A stretch of 64,000 bases of DNA from CBDEGR01 sp965237895. GTDB lineage: Bacteria; Acidobacteriota; Terriglobia; UBA7540; JAPUME01. Made by a program: the position numbers and the translations under genes. The notes under the pieces were generated by a model that was given only the letters and a program-made list of their open reading frames with translations, ran no database searches and was not told the origin of the DNA. Each line of letters begins with the position of its first letter. Within the stretch, counting starts at the first letter, position 1. This document shows, in pieces, positions 1-7,932 of this stretch. The stretch lies in contig CBDEGR010000002.1 in NCBI GenBank assembly GCA_965237895.1, positions 124,001 through 188,000 of the forward strand. Reading direction: 5' to 3'.

Positions 1-993
1 CTGGGAAGATTGGAGGACTACGACGCCCGCGTAGTCCATCGCCACGAGCAGACCTTGAGCGGGCCGAAAAAGGACCGCCTGGAGCTGCTCAAAGCCACGC
101 GCGCCCACTTCGGCCAACTCTTCATGCTCTACAGCGACCCGAAAGGCGAGATCGACCGCATCCTGGACGACATTTCCATCAAGGCTCCGTGGAAGGACCT
201 CACCGACGAGTACGGCGTGCGGCACATCGTGTGGCGCGCCCGCCGGGAGCAGGAAATCACCACCCTCTCTTCCCGGATGCGCGACAAACCGCTCATCATC
301 GCCGACGGACACCATCGCTACGAAACCGCCCTCGCCTACCGCGACCTCTGCCGCGAGCAGGGCGACGAAGATCGTCGGGCCGAGTTCGCCATGATGACCT
401 TTGTCCGCCAGGAAGACGAAGGCCTGCTGGTTCTCCCCACGCACCGGCTGGTTCAGGGCCTTAAGGGATTCAGCCCGGGCGCGTTCAGGAAAAAAACGGA
501 GGCGCTTTTCGAGATCGAGGATTTCTCACTCCCGGCCGATAACCCGGGCGCTGCGCTGCGGGAACGCTTAAGCCAATCCGCCTCCAAGCGGGCCGTTCTG
601 GCCGCCGTCGCCGAGAGCGCATCGAAAGCCATGCTGCTTCGCCTTCGCAAGGATGCCGACTTGGCAAAACTTCTGCCCGACTGCCCCGCCCAGCAACGCG
701 ATTTGGACGTGGTAATTCTGCACCGGCTGGTGCTGGAAAAGCTGCTGGGGATTTCCCAAGAGGCGGTCGTGAAACAGGAGAACCTACGTTACGTTCGCGA
801 GCACGACGTGGGCATTGAGGCTGTAACACAGAGTGAAGGGCAGATCTGCTTCTTCCTCAATCCGACGCCCATAGAAAAAGTCCGCGAAAACGCCCTGGCC
901 GGGCTGCCCCTGCCGCAGAAGTCCACCGACTTTTATCCCAAGATGCTCTCCGGCCTGACAGCCTATTGGTTGGACAACCCGTTGGGGATTTGA
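1..993 (+). CDS. DUF1015 family protein, 5' end missing
   Basis: The frame is open from base 1, so the gene starts upstream; about 330 C-terminal residues are visible, and members of this family are usually 400 residues or longer. The start has the family pattern RHEQTLSGPKKDRLELL followed by an ATxAxFGQLFMLY segment. The motif ADGHHRYETALAYRD near visible residue 100 is the most characteristic block of DUF1015. The function of the family is not established, so none is assigned here. It ends about 160 bases before the next gene and no partner gene is visible. Confidence 0.85.
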   Translation: MGRLEDYDARVVHRHEQTLSGPKKDRLELLKATRAHFGQLFMLYSDPKGEIDRILDDISIKAPWKDLTDEYGVRHIVWRARREQEITTLSSRMRDKPLIIADGHHRYETALAYRDLCREQGDEDRRAEFAMMTFVRQEDEGLLVLPTHRLVQGLKGFSPGAFRKKTEALFEIEDFSLPADNPGAALRERLSQSASKRAVLAAVAESASKAMLLRLRKDADLAKLLPDCPAQQRDLDVVILHRLVLEKLLGISQEAVVKQENLRYVREHDVGIEAVTQSEGQICFFLNPTPIEKVRENALAGLPLPQKSTDFYPKMLSGLTAYWLDNPLGI

Positions 994-1152
994 TTCCTTC
1001 GCGCACCAACCAAAACAGTCGCCGGCGCGGAAACCGGTAATTTCCCCGATCTTCCCACACACGCCTCAACCCATGAAATCAAACGGCTGAATCGCTCTTC
1101 TTCCCTGCCGATAGTATGCTAGGGATGGAAATACGCTCGGATGAGGAAAGTT

Positions 1153-2034
1153 ATGGAGAACACATCAGAAAACCCGGCCCTGGCCCCGGACCCTGCCCCG
1201 GAAACAATACCCGCTCCCGCCACGACCCATCACCCGCGCGTGCTCTGGGCGGTGGTGGCCTCCACCCTGGTATCGATTCTGTCGGTTTGCTTCCTTCTGA
1301 AGAAGCTCCTTGAAGCCGTCGACTGGACCGAGATGGCCGCGCTCCTTACAGTTCTATTCTTTATCTATCTGTTGATCTTGGGCCGGATCTGGGGGAAGGG
1401 AGCGAAAAAGGGGCTTCGGCTGGCTACCGGTTGGGGAGTCAATCTGATTCTCCTCTCCCTGATCGCCGTTTACTTAGGCTCACCCTTAGCGGCTCTGTTT
1501 GCCGCAGCGCAGGTTGCCATGGTGGCGAGCGCCCTGCACGCATACCGCACAATGAAGTTTGGCTCTCCGGTTACCCTGCTGGCGAGGGGCACCCTGCGGG
1601 GTTTCGGCGCTTTGATCTTTGTCGCCTTAACGTCTCTGCCGATTCCCAATCTTTCCGCCGACCGAGTGCGAAGAAACGAACTCCAGGCAGTAGCGGCCCT
1701 CGAAAAGATTCACCAAGCGCAAGAGACCTACGCTTCCCAGCACTCGCAAAAATATGCCGCTTCCCTGGCGGAGCTGGGACCCGAACCGGGCGCAGCATTC
1801 ATTGACGAACAGCTCGCCCAAGGCTCCAGCCGCGGCTACCGAATCACCTTGGCCGCTCGTCCCGCAGAAAAAACAGAAGAAGGATTTTCCCAAGCAGGCT
1901 ACACCCTCCAGGCCCGCCCCCTTCCTTATAGGAAGACCGGAAGCGAAAGCTACTTCACGGACGAATCCAGCGTGATCTGTTACACCGACGAAGACCGCCC
2001 CGCCACTTCCGAAGACCCTGAATGGGGCAGGTGA
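1153..2034 (+). CDS. Membrane protein with pilin-like C-terminal domain
   Basis: The protein has about 293 residues. After a proline-rich, Thr/Ala-rich N-terminus come four to five hydrophobic segments (roughly residues 30-160), then a soluble domain. The soluble part has a helix with ALEKIHQAQETYASQH, followed by a strand-rich end with a YFTDESSVICYTDE-type segment. That order resembles the periplasmic part of type II/IV pseudopilin-like proteins common in Acidobacteriota, where a TDE-containing C-terminus is typical. The ATG at 1153 is preferred over 1141 because an AGGAAAG ribosome binding site lies just before it. The function is unknown; the pilin link is by resemblance only. Confidence 0.6.
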   Translation: MENTSENPALAPDPAPETIPAPATTHHPRVLWAVVASTLVSILSVCFLLKKLLEAVDWTEMAALLTVLFFIYLLILGRIWGKGAKKGLRLATGWGVNLILLSLIAVYLGSPLAALFAAAQVAMVASALHAYRTMKFGSPVTLLARGTLRGFGALIFVALTSLPIPNLSADRVRRNELQAVAALEKIHQAQETYASQHSQKYAASLAELGPEPGAAFIDEQLAQGSSRGYRITLAARPAEKTEEGFSQAGYTLQARPLPYRKTGSESYFTDESSVICYTDEDRPATSEDPEWGR

Positions 2035-2045
2035 AGCGCAGTCGC

Positions 2046-2225
2046 TTAGCGGTAAGGGCTGCGAGAGATGAAGTCCTTCTGGCCCGCCGTCGGGACCTTC
2101 GTCGCCTCAGGCGCGGCCACAGCGTCGATCTTGTTAATCTTTCCGGCGTTCATCCCCGGTTGAATGTAGCCCCGCACGGGCCAACGCGCCGTCGGCGCGA
2201 ACCGGAAATTTAAGACCGCACGCAT
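2046..2225 (-). CDS. Possible short gene or C-terminal gene remnant
   Basis: A 59-residue frame whose sequence is not low complexity (it contains GYIQPGMNAGKINKID) and reads more like the conserved end of a protein than a chance frame. No upstream portion is found: the frame upstream enters a palindromic repeat. It could be the tail of a lost gene. No family is recognised. Confidence 0.25.
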   Translation of the reverse strand: MRAVLNFRFAPTARWPVRGYIQPGMNAGKINKIDAVAAPEATKVPTAGQKDFISRSPYR

Positions 2226-2271
2226 CGCAAAAACAAAAGGCGCGAGGTGTGTGATAGACAATGGAGAACGC

Positions 2272-2446
2272 GGGTGCCCCATCCTTTCCGGCCTGTCCTC
2301 CAAAGCCCGCAGGGCGTAGGGGGAAGGAAAGGGTGGGGAAAAGATAAACAAATAACTCTCCCCACCCTTGGCGCCGCCCTGTGGATTATTACCTACCTAA
2401 CTAATGAGTTCACTCCGGGCGGCAAACCGCCAAGGATGGGGCACCC
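2272..2446. repeat. Nested inverted repeat, REP-like
   Basis: The outer arms are GGGTGCCCCATCC (2272-2284) and its complement GGATGGGGCACCC (2434-2446). Inside is a second pair, AAGGGTGGGGA (2329-2339) and TCCCCACCCTT (2359-2369). The same words recur at 22947-22980, so this is a dispersed palindromic repeat family of the genome. Such repeats often sit 3' of genes, as here between convergent genes. Confidence 0.7.
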
Positions 2447-2465
2447 GCCAACCAAACATTTCAAT

Positions 2466-3605
2466 CTACTTCTTTGGATACCCCTCGAGCAGCCAACTTT
2501 TCCCGTGCAAGGAGACATCCACCACGCGGAGGCGGAGGGCGTCACTCAAGCGGCGCGCGCCGCGGCCGTCGACGGCGGACATGGCGCGGGCGGAACCCAG
2601 AATGGTAGGAGCGACGAACCAATAGACCTTATCGACTAATTTCGCGTCGAAGAAACTTCCCAGCACCTTTGCGCCACCCTCGACAAAGATGCTCGCAATC
2701 TCCCGCTCGGCGGCTTTGGCCAGCAGAGGTTTCAACGGTACGCGCTTCTCCGCCGAAAACTGCCACACCTCTACACCCTTCGCGCGTAAAACTTCCGCCT
2801 TGCGACGGGCGCCGCCGCGCGCGGTGGCCACAATCAACTTCCCGCTCTTTTTTGCATTTTTAACAAGACGCGATTCGAGCGGAATGCGAAGCTTCGAATC
2901 GAGAATGATCTGCAACGGGCCCGCCTCGTTCCTCTTTGAGGTTCCCCGCCCACTCGTTCCCGTTAAAGTTAATCGGGGATTATCCGCCAGCACGGTCTCA
3001 ATCCCCACCAGCACGGCCTGATGCTCCCCCCGCAGCCGCCGGGCAAAGGCGCGCGCGTTTTTGTCGGTGATCCACTTCGAGTACCCCTCGGCGGTGGCGA
3101 TCTTGCCGTCGAGCGTCGTCGCCACCTTCGCCGTGATATGCGGCCGCCCGGTCTTGTGGAAATGGAAATAGGCCGTGTTGAGCTTGCGGGCTTCGCGCGC
3201 CACCGGACCGCCTACCAACTCGACCTCAATCCCGGCCCGTCGCAACGCTCTTGCGCCTTTCCCTTTGACGAGTGGGTTCGGGTCGCGAACGGCATAGAAG
3301 ACGCGCTTCACCTCGGCGGCAAGAATCGCCTCCGTACAGGGCGGCGTGCGCCCGGTGTGCCGGCAGGGTTCAAGCGTCACGTAAAGAGTCGCGCCGCGGG
3401 CGCGGCGTCCGGCCCTTCGGAGAGCAACGATCTCAGCATGCGGGCGGCCCGGGCCTTTATGGGTTCCGCGTCCGATGATCTTCCCCTTTTTTACGACGAG
3501 GGAACCGACGCGCGGGTTCGGCAAGACGGACTTGCGAACCGTCCCGGCAAGACGAAGGGCTTCTTCCATGAAGACGAGGGGTGGAGATGGAGATTGCTTC
3601 GGCAA
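2466..3605 (-). CDS. ribD: Bifunctional riboflavin deaminase/reductase RibD
   Basis: Catalyses two steps of riboflavin synthesis: deamination of the pyrimidine made from GTP and NADPH reduction of its ribosyl chain. The N-terminal domain (about residues 10-150) is a zinc cytidine-deaminase fold with RPHAEIVAL and EPCRHTGRTPPC, which supply the His, Glu and Cys of the zinc site. The C-terminal half (about 150-379) is the reductase domain, starting at ITAKVATTLDGKIA and containing the VEGGAKVLGSF segment. The length of 379 residues is normal. An internal Met at 3569 is an alternative start. It is the last gene of a four-gene operon, 20 bases after ribBA. Confidence 0.95.
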   Translation of the reverse strand: MPKQSPSPPLVFMEEALRLAGTVRKSVLPNPRVGSLVVKKGKIIGRGTHKGPGRPHAEIVALRRAGRRARGATLYVTLEPCRHTGRTPPCTEAILAAEVKRVFYAVRDPNPLVKGKGARALRRAGIEVELVGGPVAREARKLNTAYFHFHKTGRPHITAKVATTLDGKIATAEGYSKWITDKNARAFARRLRGEHQAVLVGIETVLADNPRLTLTGTSGRGTSKRNEAGPLQIILDSKLRIPLESRLVKNAKKSGKLIVATARGGARRKAEVLRAKGVEVWQFSAEKRVPLKPLLAKAAEREIASIFVEGGAKVLGSFFDAKLVDKVYWFVAPTILGSARAMSAVDGRGARRLSDALRLRVVDVSLHGKSWLLEGYPKK

Positions 3606-3625
3606 GAGTGTGCGGAAAGCTTCGG

Positions 3626-4855
3626 TTACTGGATTTTGCTCAGCAAATGTCCGAGCTTGTCCTTTTTGACTTTTAAATAATCCCGGGTGCTCTTTCGCGG
3701 CTCGGCTTCCAGCGGGATGCGCTTCACGATGGAGAGGCCGTAGCGCTCGATACCGGAGATCTTCTTGGGGTTGTTCGTCAGCAGGTAAATCTTCCGGACG
3801 CCGAGGTCGGCCAGGATTTGCGCGCCGATCGAGTAGTCGCGCATGTCGTGCGGCAGGCCCAGCCTTTCATTGGCCTGGACCGTATCCAGGCCCTTGTCCT
3901 GGAGCGCATAGGCGCGAATCTTGTTGGCCAGTCCGATTCCACGGCCCTCCTGGCTCAGATAGACGACCACGCCTTTACCTTTCCGGCCGATCTGCTTCAG
4001 AGCGGAGTCCAACTGCTCCCGACAATCGCAACGGATCGAAGCGAGCGTGTCGCCGGTCAGGCACTGCGAGTGTACCCGCACCAAAACCGGACGATCCTTG
4101 GGAACCTTGCCCTTCACCAACGCCACGTGCTCGCGATTCATCGACGGGCAGTCGTACACGTAAATCGTAAACTTGCCGTAACGGGTGGGAAGCTTCGAGG
4201 TGGCGACGCGCTCGACCAACTTTTCCGTATAGCGCCGGTACTCGGCCAGTTGCGAGATGTGGATCACTTTCAGCGATTGGCGTTTCGCCACCCGCTCGAC
4301 CGTCATCGGGCTGGCCGGGTTGCCTTGATTATCCAGCACCTCGCACATGACGCCGACCGGCTCCAGGCCCGCCAGCCGGGCCAAATCCATCGACGCCTCG
4401 GTATGCCCGGCGCGGACCAGCACGCCGCCCGACCGCGCCCGTACGGGAAGGACGTGTCCGGGGCGGGTCAGATCATGCGGTTGGGTCTTCGGGTTCGAGA
4501 GCGCGCGGATGGTGGTGGCGCGGTCCGCGGCCGAGATGCCCGTCGTCACGCCCTTGCGGGCATCCACGGTAACGGTGAAGTTACATTGGAAATTCTGATT
4601 GTCTTCCTCGGAGCGTACCATCGCGGGCAAGCCGAGCTTCATGGCGCGGTCCTGCGTCATGGAGACGCAGATTAACCCCCCGCCCCGCTTGATCATAAAG
4701 TTGACAGCGGAAGCGGTGGCTTTTTCGGCCGCCAGAATCAGGTCCGCTTCGTTCTCCCGGTCGTGGCTGTCGCGAACCACGACAGGTTTCCCCTTGCGAA
4801 CATCTTTGATGGCGCTTTCAACCGCTGCAATATGTGAAATATGATTTTTGGCCAT
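3626..4855 (-). CDS. ribBA: Bifunctional DHBP synthase / GTP cyclohydrolase II (RibBA)
   Basis: Makes both riboflavin precursors. Residues 1 to about 205 form the 3,4-dihydroxy-2-butanone 4-phosphate synthase, with DRENEADLI and RAGHTEASMDLARLAG. Residues from about 206 to 409 form GTP cyclohydrolase II, with the zinc Cys cluster CLTGDTLASIRCDC and the SQEGRGIGL loop. The key motifs of both halves are present, so the fusion looks fully active. It lies 3 bases after ribH and 20 before ribD, so translation is probably coupled. Confidence 0.97.
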   Translation of the reverse strand: MAKNHISHIAAVESAIKDVRKGKPVVVRDSHDRENEADLILAAEKATASAVNFMIKRGGGLICVSMTQDRAMKLGLPAMVRSEEDNQNFQCNFTVTVDARKGVTTGISAADRATTIRALSNPKTQPHDLTRPGHVLPVRARSGGVLVRAGHTEASMDLARLAGLEPVGVMCEVLDNQGNPASPMTVERVAKRQSLKVIHISQLAEYRRYTEKLVERVATSKLPTRYGKFTIYVYDCPSMNREHVALVKGKVPKDRPVLVRVHSQCLTGDTLASIRCDCREQLDSALKQIGRKGKGVVVYLSQEGRGIGLANKIRAYALQDKGLDTVQANERLGLPHDMRDYSIGAQILADLGVRKIYLLTNNPKKISGIERYGLSIVKRIPLEAEPRKSTRDYLKVKKDKLGHLLSKIQ

Positions 4856-4858
4856 AGT

Positions 4859-5371
4859 TCATCTCGATCTTTTAAGAATTTTCAGTAAGGAGAGAGCCGC
4901 ATGGGCGGCTTCCAAACCTTTATTGTACCGATTCTGGGAGGCACGTCGAACCGCATCCCGGCGGTGAAAGGCCGCCAACACTTCAAAAACAATCGGCACG
5001 TCGTGCTTCAACATGACTTCCATCACACCTCGAGCGCATTCGGAGCTCACCATGTCGAAGTGCTTCGTATCGCCGCGGATCACAACGGCGAGCCCAATCA
5101 GCACGTCATAACGGCTGCGCCCTCTTCGGCGCCGGGCCAGCCGTTGCGCCATCCACGGAATCTCAAAGCACCCGGGAACCGCAAAACGGTCGATCCGCTC
5201 CGCCGGTACGCCGGCGCGGGTCAACTCCTCCAGGCAACTCTGTTCAAGCGACTTGGCCAACTCCGCGTTGAACTCGGCTCGTATGATCCCGATCCGGCAG
5301 CGCCCGAGACCCCCGATTGGTATTGCGACTCCGGGTTTTGCGCCCTCGGGGGCCGGCGCTTTGCGTCTCAT
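4859..5371 (-). CDS. ribH: 6,7-dimethyl-8-ribityllumazine synthase
   Basis: Condenses the RibD-pathway product with dihydroxybutanone phosphate to form lumazine, the substrate of RibE. The protein has 170 residues. It shows the RFAVPGCFEIP segment, the VIRGDTKHFDMVSSE phosphate-binding segment and the C-terminal NKGLEAAHAAL helix typical of the family. The segment before NKG (FEVLAAFHRRDAVRRA) is more basic than the common FGVLTTDTEEQA form, but such variants occur. It is second in the operon, 51 bases after ribE. Confidence 0.93.
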   Translation of the reverse strand: MRRKAPAPEGAKPGVAIPIGGLGRCRIGIIRAEFNAELAKSLEQSCLEELTRAGVPAERIDRFAVPGCFEIPWMAQRLARRRRGRSRYDVLIGLAVVIRGDTKHFDMVSSECARGVMEVMLKHDVPIVFEVLAAFHRRDAVRRASQNRYNKGLEAAHAALSLLKILKRSR

Positions 5372-5422
5372 GGTCCTCGCTTTTTCCGGTCCTTATCCGA
5401 TCAACACCGGTTCAACATCTGC

Positions 5423-6007
5423 TCATTTCCCCAGCAGCTTGGCGACGTACTTCGAAAGGACGTCTACCTCGATATTGACCGAATCTCCCACGCCCTTTGC
5501 TCCCAGCGTCGTGTGCCGAAGTGTGTAGGCGAGCAAAGAAACCGAAAAGCACGAACCTTTGAGGTTCACCACCGTCAAACTGATGCCGTCGATGGCGACC
5601 GAACCCTTTTCAACCAGATAGCGCGTCAGACGCCGGGGAATTTCAAAGGTATAAATCTTGCTCTTCTCTTCCGGGCAGATCGAAACAATGCGGCCCACCA
5701 CGTCCACATGCCCCTGGACCAGATGGCCGCCGATCAGCGAATTCAGCGTGAGGCTGCGTTCGAGATTCACCCGGCTCTTCGACTGCAGACCGGAAAGCGT
5801 GGTCTTGCGCAGCGTTTCCGGCATGTAGGTGACTTCAAAGGAGCCGCCGTTCACCTTCTGAACCGTGGAACAGACCCCTTCGACCGAGATACTCTCGCCC
5901 GGCTTCAGCTTCCACCGCGCCGGCGGGCGAATTCCGACCCGGCGCTCCTTCCCGTACTGCCGGACCCAGGTAACGGCTCCGGTGGTTTTGACGATCCCAC
6001 TAAACAT
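5423..6007 (-). CDS. ribE: Riboflavin synthase alpha chain
   Basis: Dismutates two lumazine molecules to riboflavin. The start at 6007 gives the canonical N-terminus MFSGIV and 194 residues, the family's usual size; the frame is open further upstream but that part has no family similarity. Two lumazine-binding barrels are visible, the second beginning near GGHLVQGHVDVVG. It is the first gene of ribE-ribH-ribBA-ribD. A possible minus-strand -10 (TACAAT, 6121-6116) lies about 110 bases upstream. The leader lacks the conserved core of an FMN riboswitch. Confidence 0.93.
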   Translation of the reverse strand: MFSGIVKTTGAVTWVRQYGKERRVGIRPPARWKLKPGESISVEGVCSTVQKVNGGSFEVTYMPETLRKTTLSGLQSKSRVNLERSLTLNSLIGGHLVQGHVDVVGRIVSICPEEKSKIYTFEIPRRLTRYLVEKGSVAIDGISLTVVNLKGSCFSVSLLAYTLRHTTLGAKGVGDSVNIEVDVLSKYVAKLLGK

Positions 6008-6164
6008 CTCACAGACACCGACCCCACTCCCGAGTCCAATACACTCAGCCATGGAGGAGAAAACCCGATCTCCTCTGAGCGCTTCATCCAGGAACTTAGG
6101 GGTACCAAGGGGAAGATTGTAGCATAGCTTCATTTGCCCGTTCATCCTCTTCGCCCGCAGCCCT

Positions 6165-6192
6165 TTGACACTCTGCCCACAGGGCTTATAAT
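6165..6192 (+). promoter_or_regulatory. Sigma-70 promoter, probably leaderless transcript
   Basis: A perfect TTGACA (6165-6170) and perfect TATAAT (6187-6192) are separated by 16 bases. Transcription would start about 7 bases after the -10, at roughly 6199-6200, while the epimerase ATG is at 6202. That leaves essentially no room for a ribosome binding site. Confidence 0.75.
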
Positions 6193-6201
6193 CCTCTCTT
6201 C

Positions 6202-7194
6202 ATGACAAATCCAAAAAGGCAGTTCTTGTTAACCGGAGCTCAGGGGTTCCTGGGGGCCTGGATCGCGAAGAGCTTGGTCGAGCAAGGAGAGCGCCCTCTT
6301 GTTTTCGACCTGTCGAGGGATCCGAAAAGGATGGCGAACCTACTATCCGAAAAGCAGTTGGCGGAGGTGAAGTTTATCCAAGGGGACATCACCGACCCCG
6401 AAGAGGTGCGCTCTGTCGTCGCCGACCGCTCGGTGACCCACATCATTCATTTGGCAGCGTTGCAGGTTCCGTTCTGCGCCGCCGACCCCCTCCTGGGCGC
6501 CCGGGTGAACGTCCTCGGCACCCTCAACATTTTTGAGGCCGCGCGGCAAAACGCGGAGGTGACCCGGAGCATTGTCTATGCCAGCTCGGCCGCCGTCTTC
6601 GGCCCCGAGGAATACTACGACGGGAAGAGAGTGGAGGAGGGGGCGCCCTTACTGCCCGGAACCCACTACGGCGTCTACAAGCAGTGTAACGAAGGGAACG
6701 CCCGCGTCTATTACCAGACAGAAGGCCTCTCCAGCGTCGGCCTCCGCCCCTGGGCGCTCTACGGCGTAGGCCGCGACCGGGGCATCACGTCCGGGCCGAC
6801 CAAAGCCATCAAGGCGGCCGTCGCCCGAAAGCCCTATACGATCAAGTTCACCGGCGGATTGGATCTGCAGTACGCCGAAGATTGCGCGGAAATTTTCCTT
6901 CGCTGCGCTGAAGCCGTATTGCCCGGCGCGCCCGTCTACACCCTGCGGGGCTCCGTCACTCATATGGACAAGTTTGTGGAGCAACTTGAAAGCGCCTACC
7001 CTCCGGCGCGGGGATTGATCCGGATCGAGGGTCCTCGGCTTCCGATGGCCCATGATTTGGACGACAGTGCGCTGGTCGGGTATCTAAAGCAGGTTCCCCG
7101 CACGCCGCTCGCCGAGGGGATCGCGCGGACCGTGGAAATTTTTGAGTGCTTGCAGAAGGAAGACCGTCTCGATCTGAGCGACTTGGAAGAGTAG
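6202..7194 (+). CDS. NAD-dependent epimerase/dehydratase (extended SDR)
   Basis: A 330-residue extended short-chain dehydrogenase, probably acting on a nucleotide sugar or related substrate. The Rossmann glycine motif LTGAQGFLG lies at residues 9-17, so the start at 6202 gives the expected short N-terminus. The catalytic YxxxK is Y156-K160 (YGVYK), and the preceding SSAAVFG supplies the catalytic Ser region. The substrate cannot be read from sequence. No ribosome binding site precedes the ATG; see the promoter entry. Confidence 0.88.
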   Translation: MTNPKRQFLLTGAQGFLGAWIAKSLVEQGERPLVFDLSRDPKRMANLLSEKQLAEVKFIQGDITDPEEVRSVVADRSVTHIIHLAALQVPFCAADPLLGARVNVLGTLNIFEAARQNAEVTRSIVYASSAAVFGPEEYYDGKRVEEGAPLLPGTHYGVYKQCNEGNARVYYQTEGLSSVGLRPWALYGVGRDRGITSGPTKAIKAAVARKPYTIKFTGGLDLQYAEDCAEIFLRCAEAVLPGAPVYTLRGSVTHMDKFVEQLESAYPPARGLIRIEGPRLPMAHDLDDSALVGYLKQVPRTPLAEGIARTVEIFECLQKEDRLDLSDLEE

Positions 7195-7222
7195 CCTGCA
7201 GCCTATGAAACGACATCTCTGA

Positions 7223-7705
7223 ATGCACCTTTTCGTATTTTTGTTATTGGCCCTTGTTAGTCTGGCGTCCGCTTGCCGGGAAAGCGGACGCCGTATGGTG
7301 GGCGTCGTTCCGAAGTCGAAGGCCAATTAATTCTGGCTGGCCGTCCATGCCGGGGCGGTGGCCGCAGCCGAGGAAGCCGACATGGAGGTCCTCTGGAACG
7401 GCCCGGCGCAGGAGACGGATTTCAGCCATCAGGCAGCGATCGTCGACGATCTCATCAACCGCCATGTAGCCGGAATCCTCGTGGCCCCTTCGGATCAAAA
7501 CGCCACGGTTCCCGTGATTGAACGGGCTCACCGGTCGGGAATCCCTCTGATTATTTTCGACTCCGCCGCGAATGCGGAAAACTACGTCTCGTTCGTCGCT
7601 ACGGACAACTATGGCGGAGGGGTTCTGGCGGCACGACGAATGGCGGAAATTCTCGGCGAGAAAGGGGAAGTCGCCATGATCGGCGTTCCACGCCGTTCAT
7701 GGTAA
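7223..7705 (+). pseudogene. Sugar-type periplasmic binding lipoprotein, broken
   Basis: An ATG at 7223 opens a lipoprotein signal (hydrophobic stretch then LASAC, Cys at residue 18), followed by VGVVPKSKAN. The frame then hits TAA at 7328-7330 and continues in the same frame as FWLAVHAGA, the usual next block of the RbsB/LacI-like sugar-binding family, in which Gln is common at the position of the stop. The body (domain I with DLINRHVAGILVAPSD and SATDNYGG-like parts) ends after about 160 residues at MIGVPRRSW, half the family's normal length. A premature stop plus a lost C-terminal half mean it is dead. No transport partners are nearby. Confidence 0.8.
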
Positions 7706-7932
7706 ACCTTCTACCTATAGGACCCTGAGGACTAAAATCAAACATCCTGATTGTCGTACACCTTATTAAATTGTCAAGGAATTTATACACCGAATGTCTT
7801 AAGCCATATCCTGTCCCGCCGGCACACGGAATTCTTCCCGTGCAAAATCCTTCCTTTGAGTCCCTCAGCCGATTCCGATGCCGCTGCCCCCCTTGCGGGT
7901 TACGGACAAATAATCGTAGTCTGTTGAGTGCC

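Larger units (their letters stand above)
2035..2465. other. Gap between convergent genes, with nested inverted repeats
   Basis: The gap separates the membrane protein from the convergent riboflavin operon. It holds the possible gene remnant at 2046-2225 and the nested inverted repeat at 2272-2446. No promoter or RNA gene is seen. Confidence 0.5.

Noticed and set aside
4901..6127. A 408-codon plus-strand frame
   Set aside because: It is antisense to ribE and ribH, both certain.
6008..6200. FMN riboswitch before ribE
   Set aside because: The leader was read on the minus strand; the conserved RFN core words are absent.
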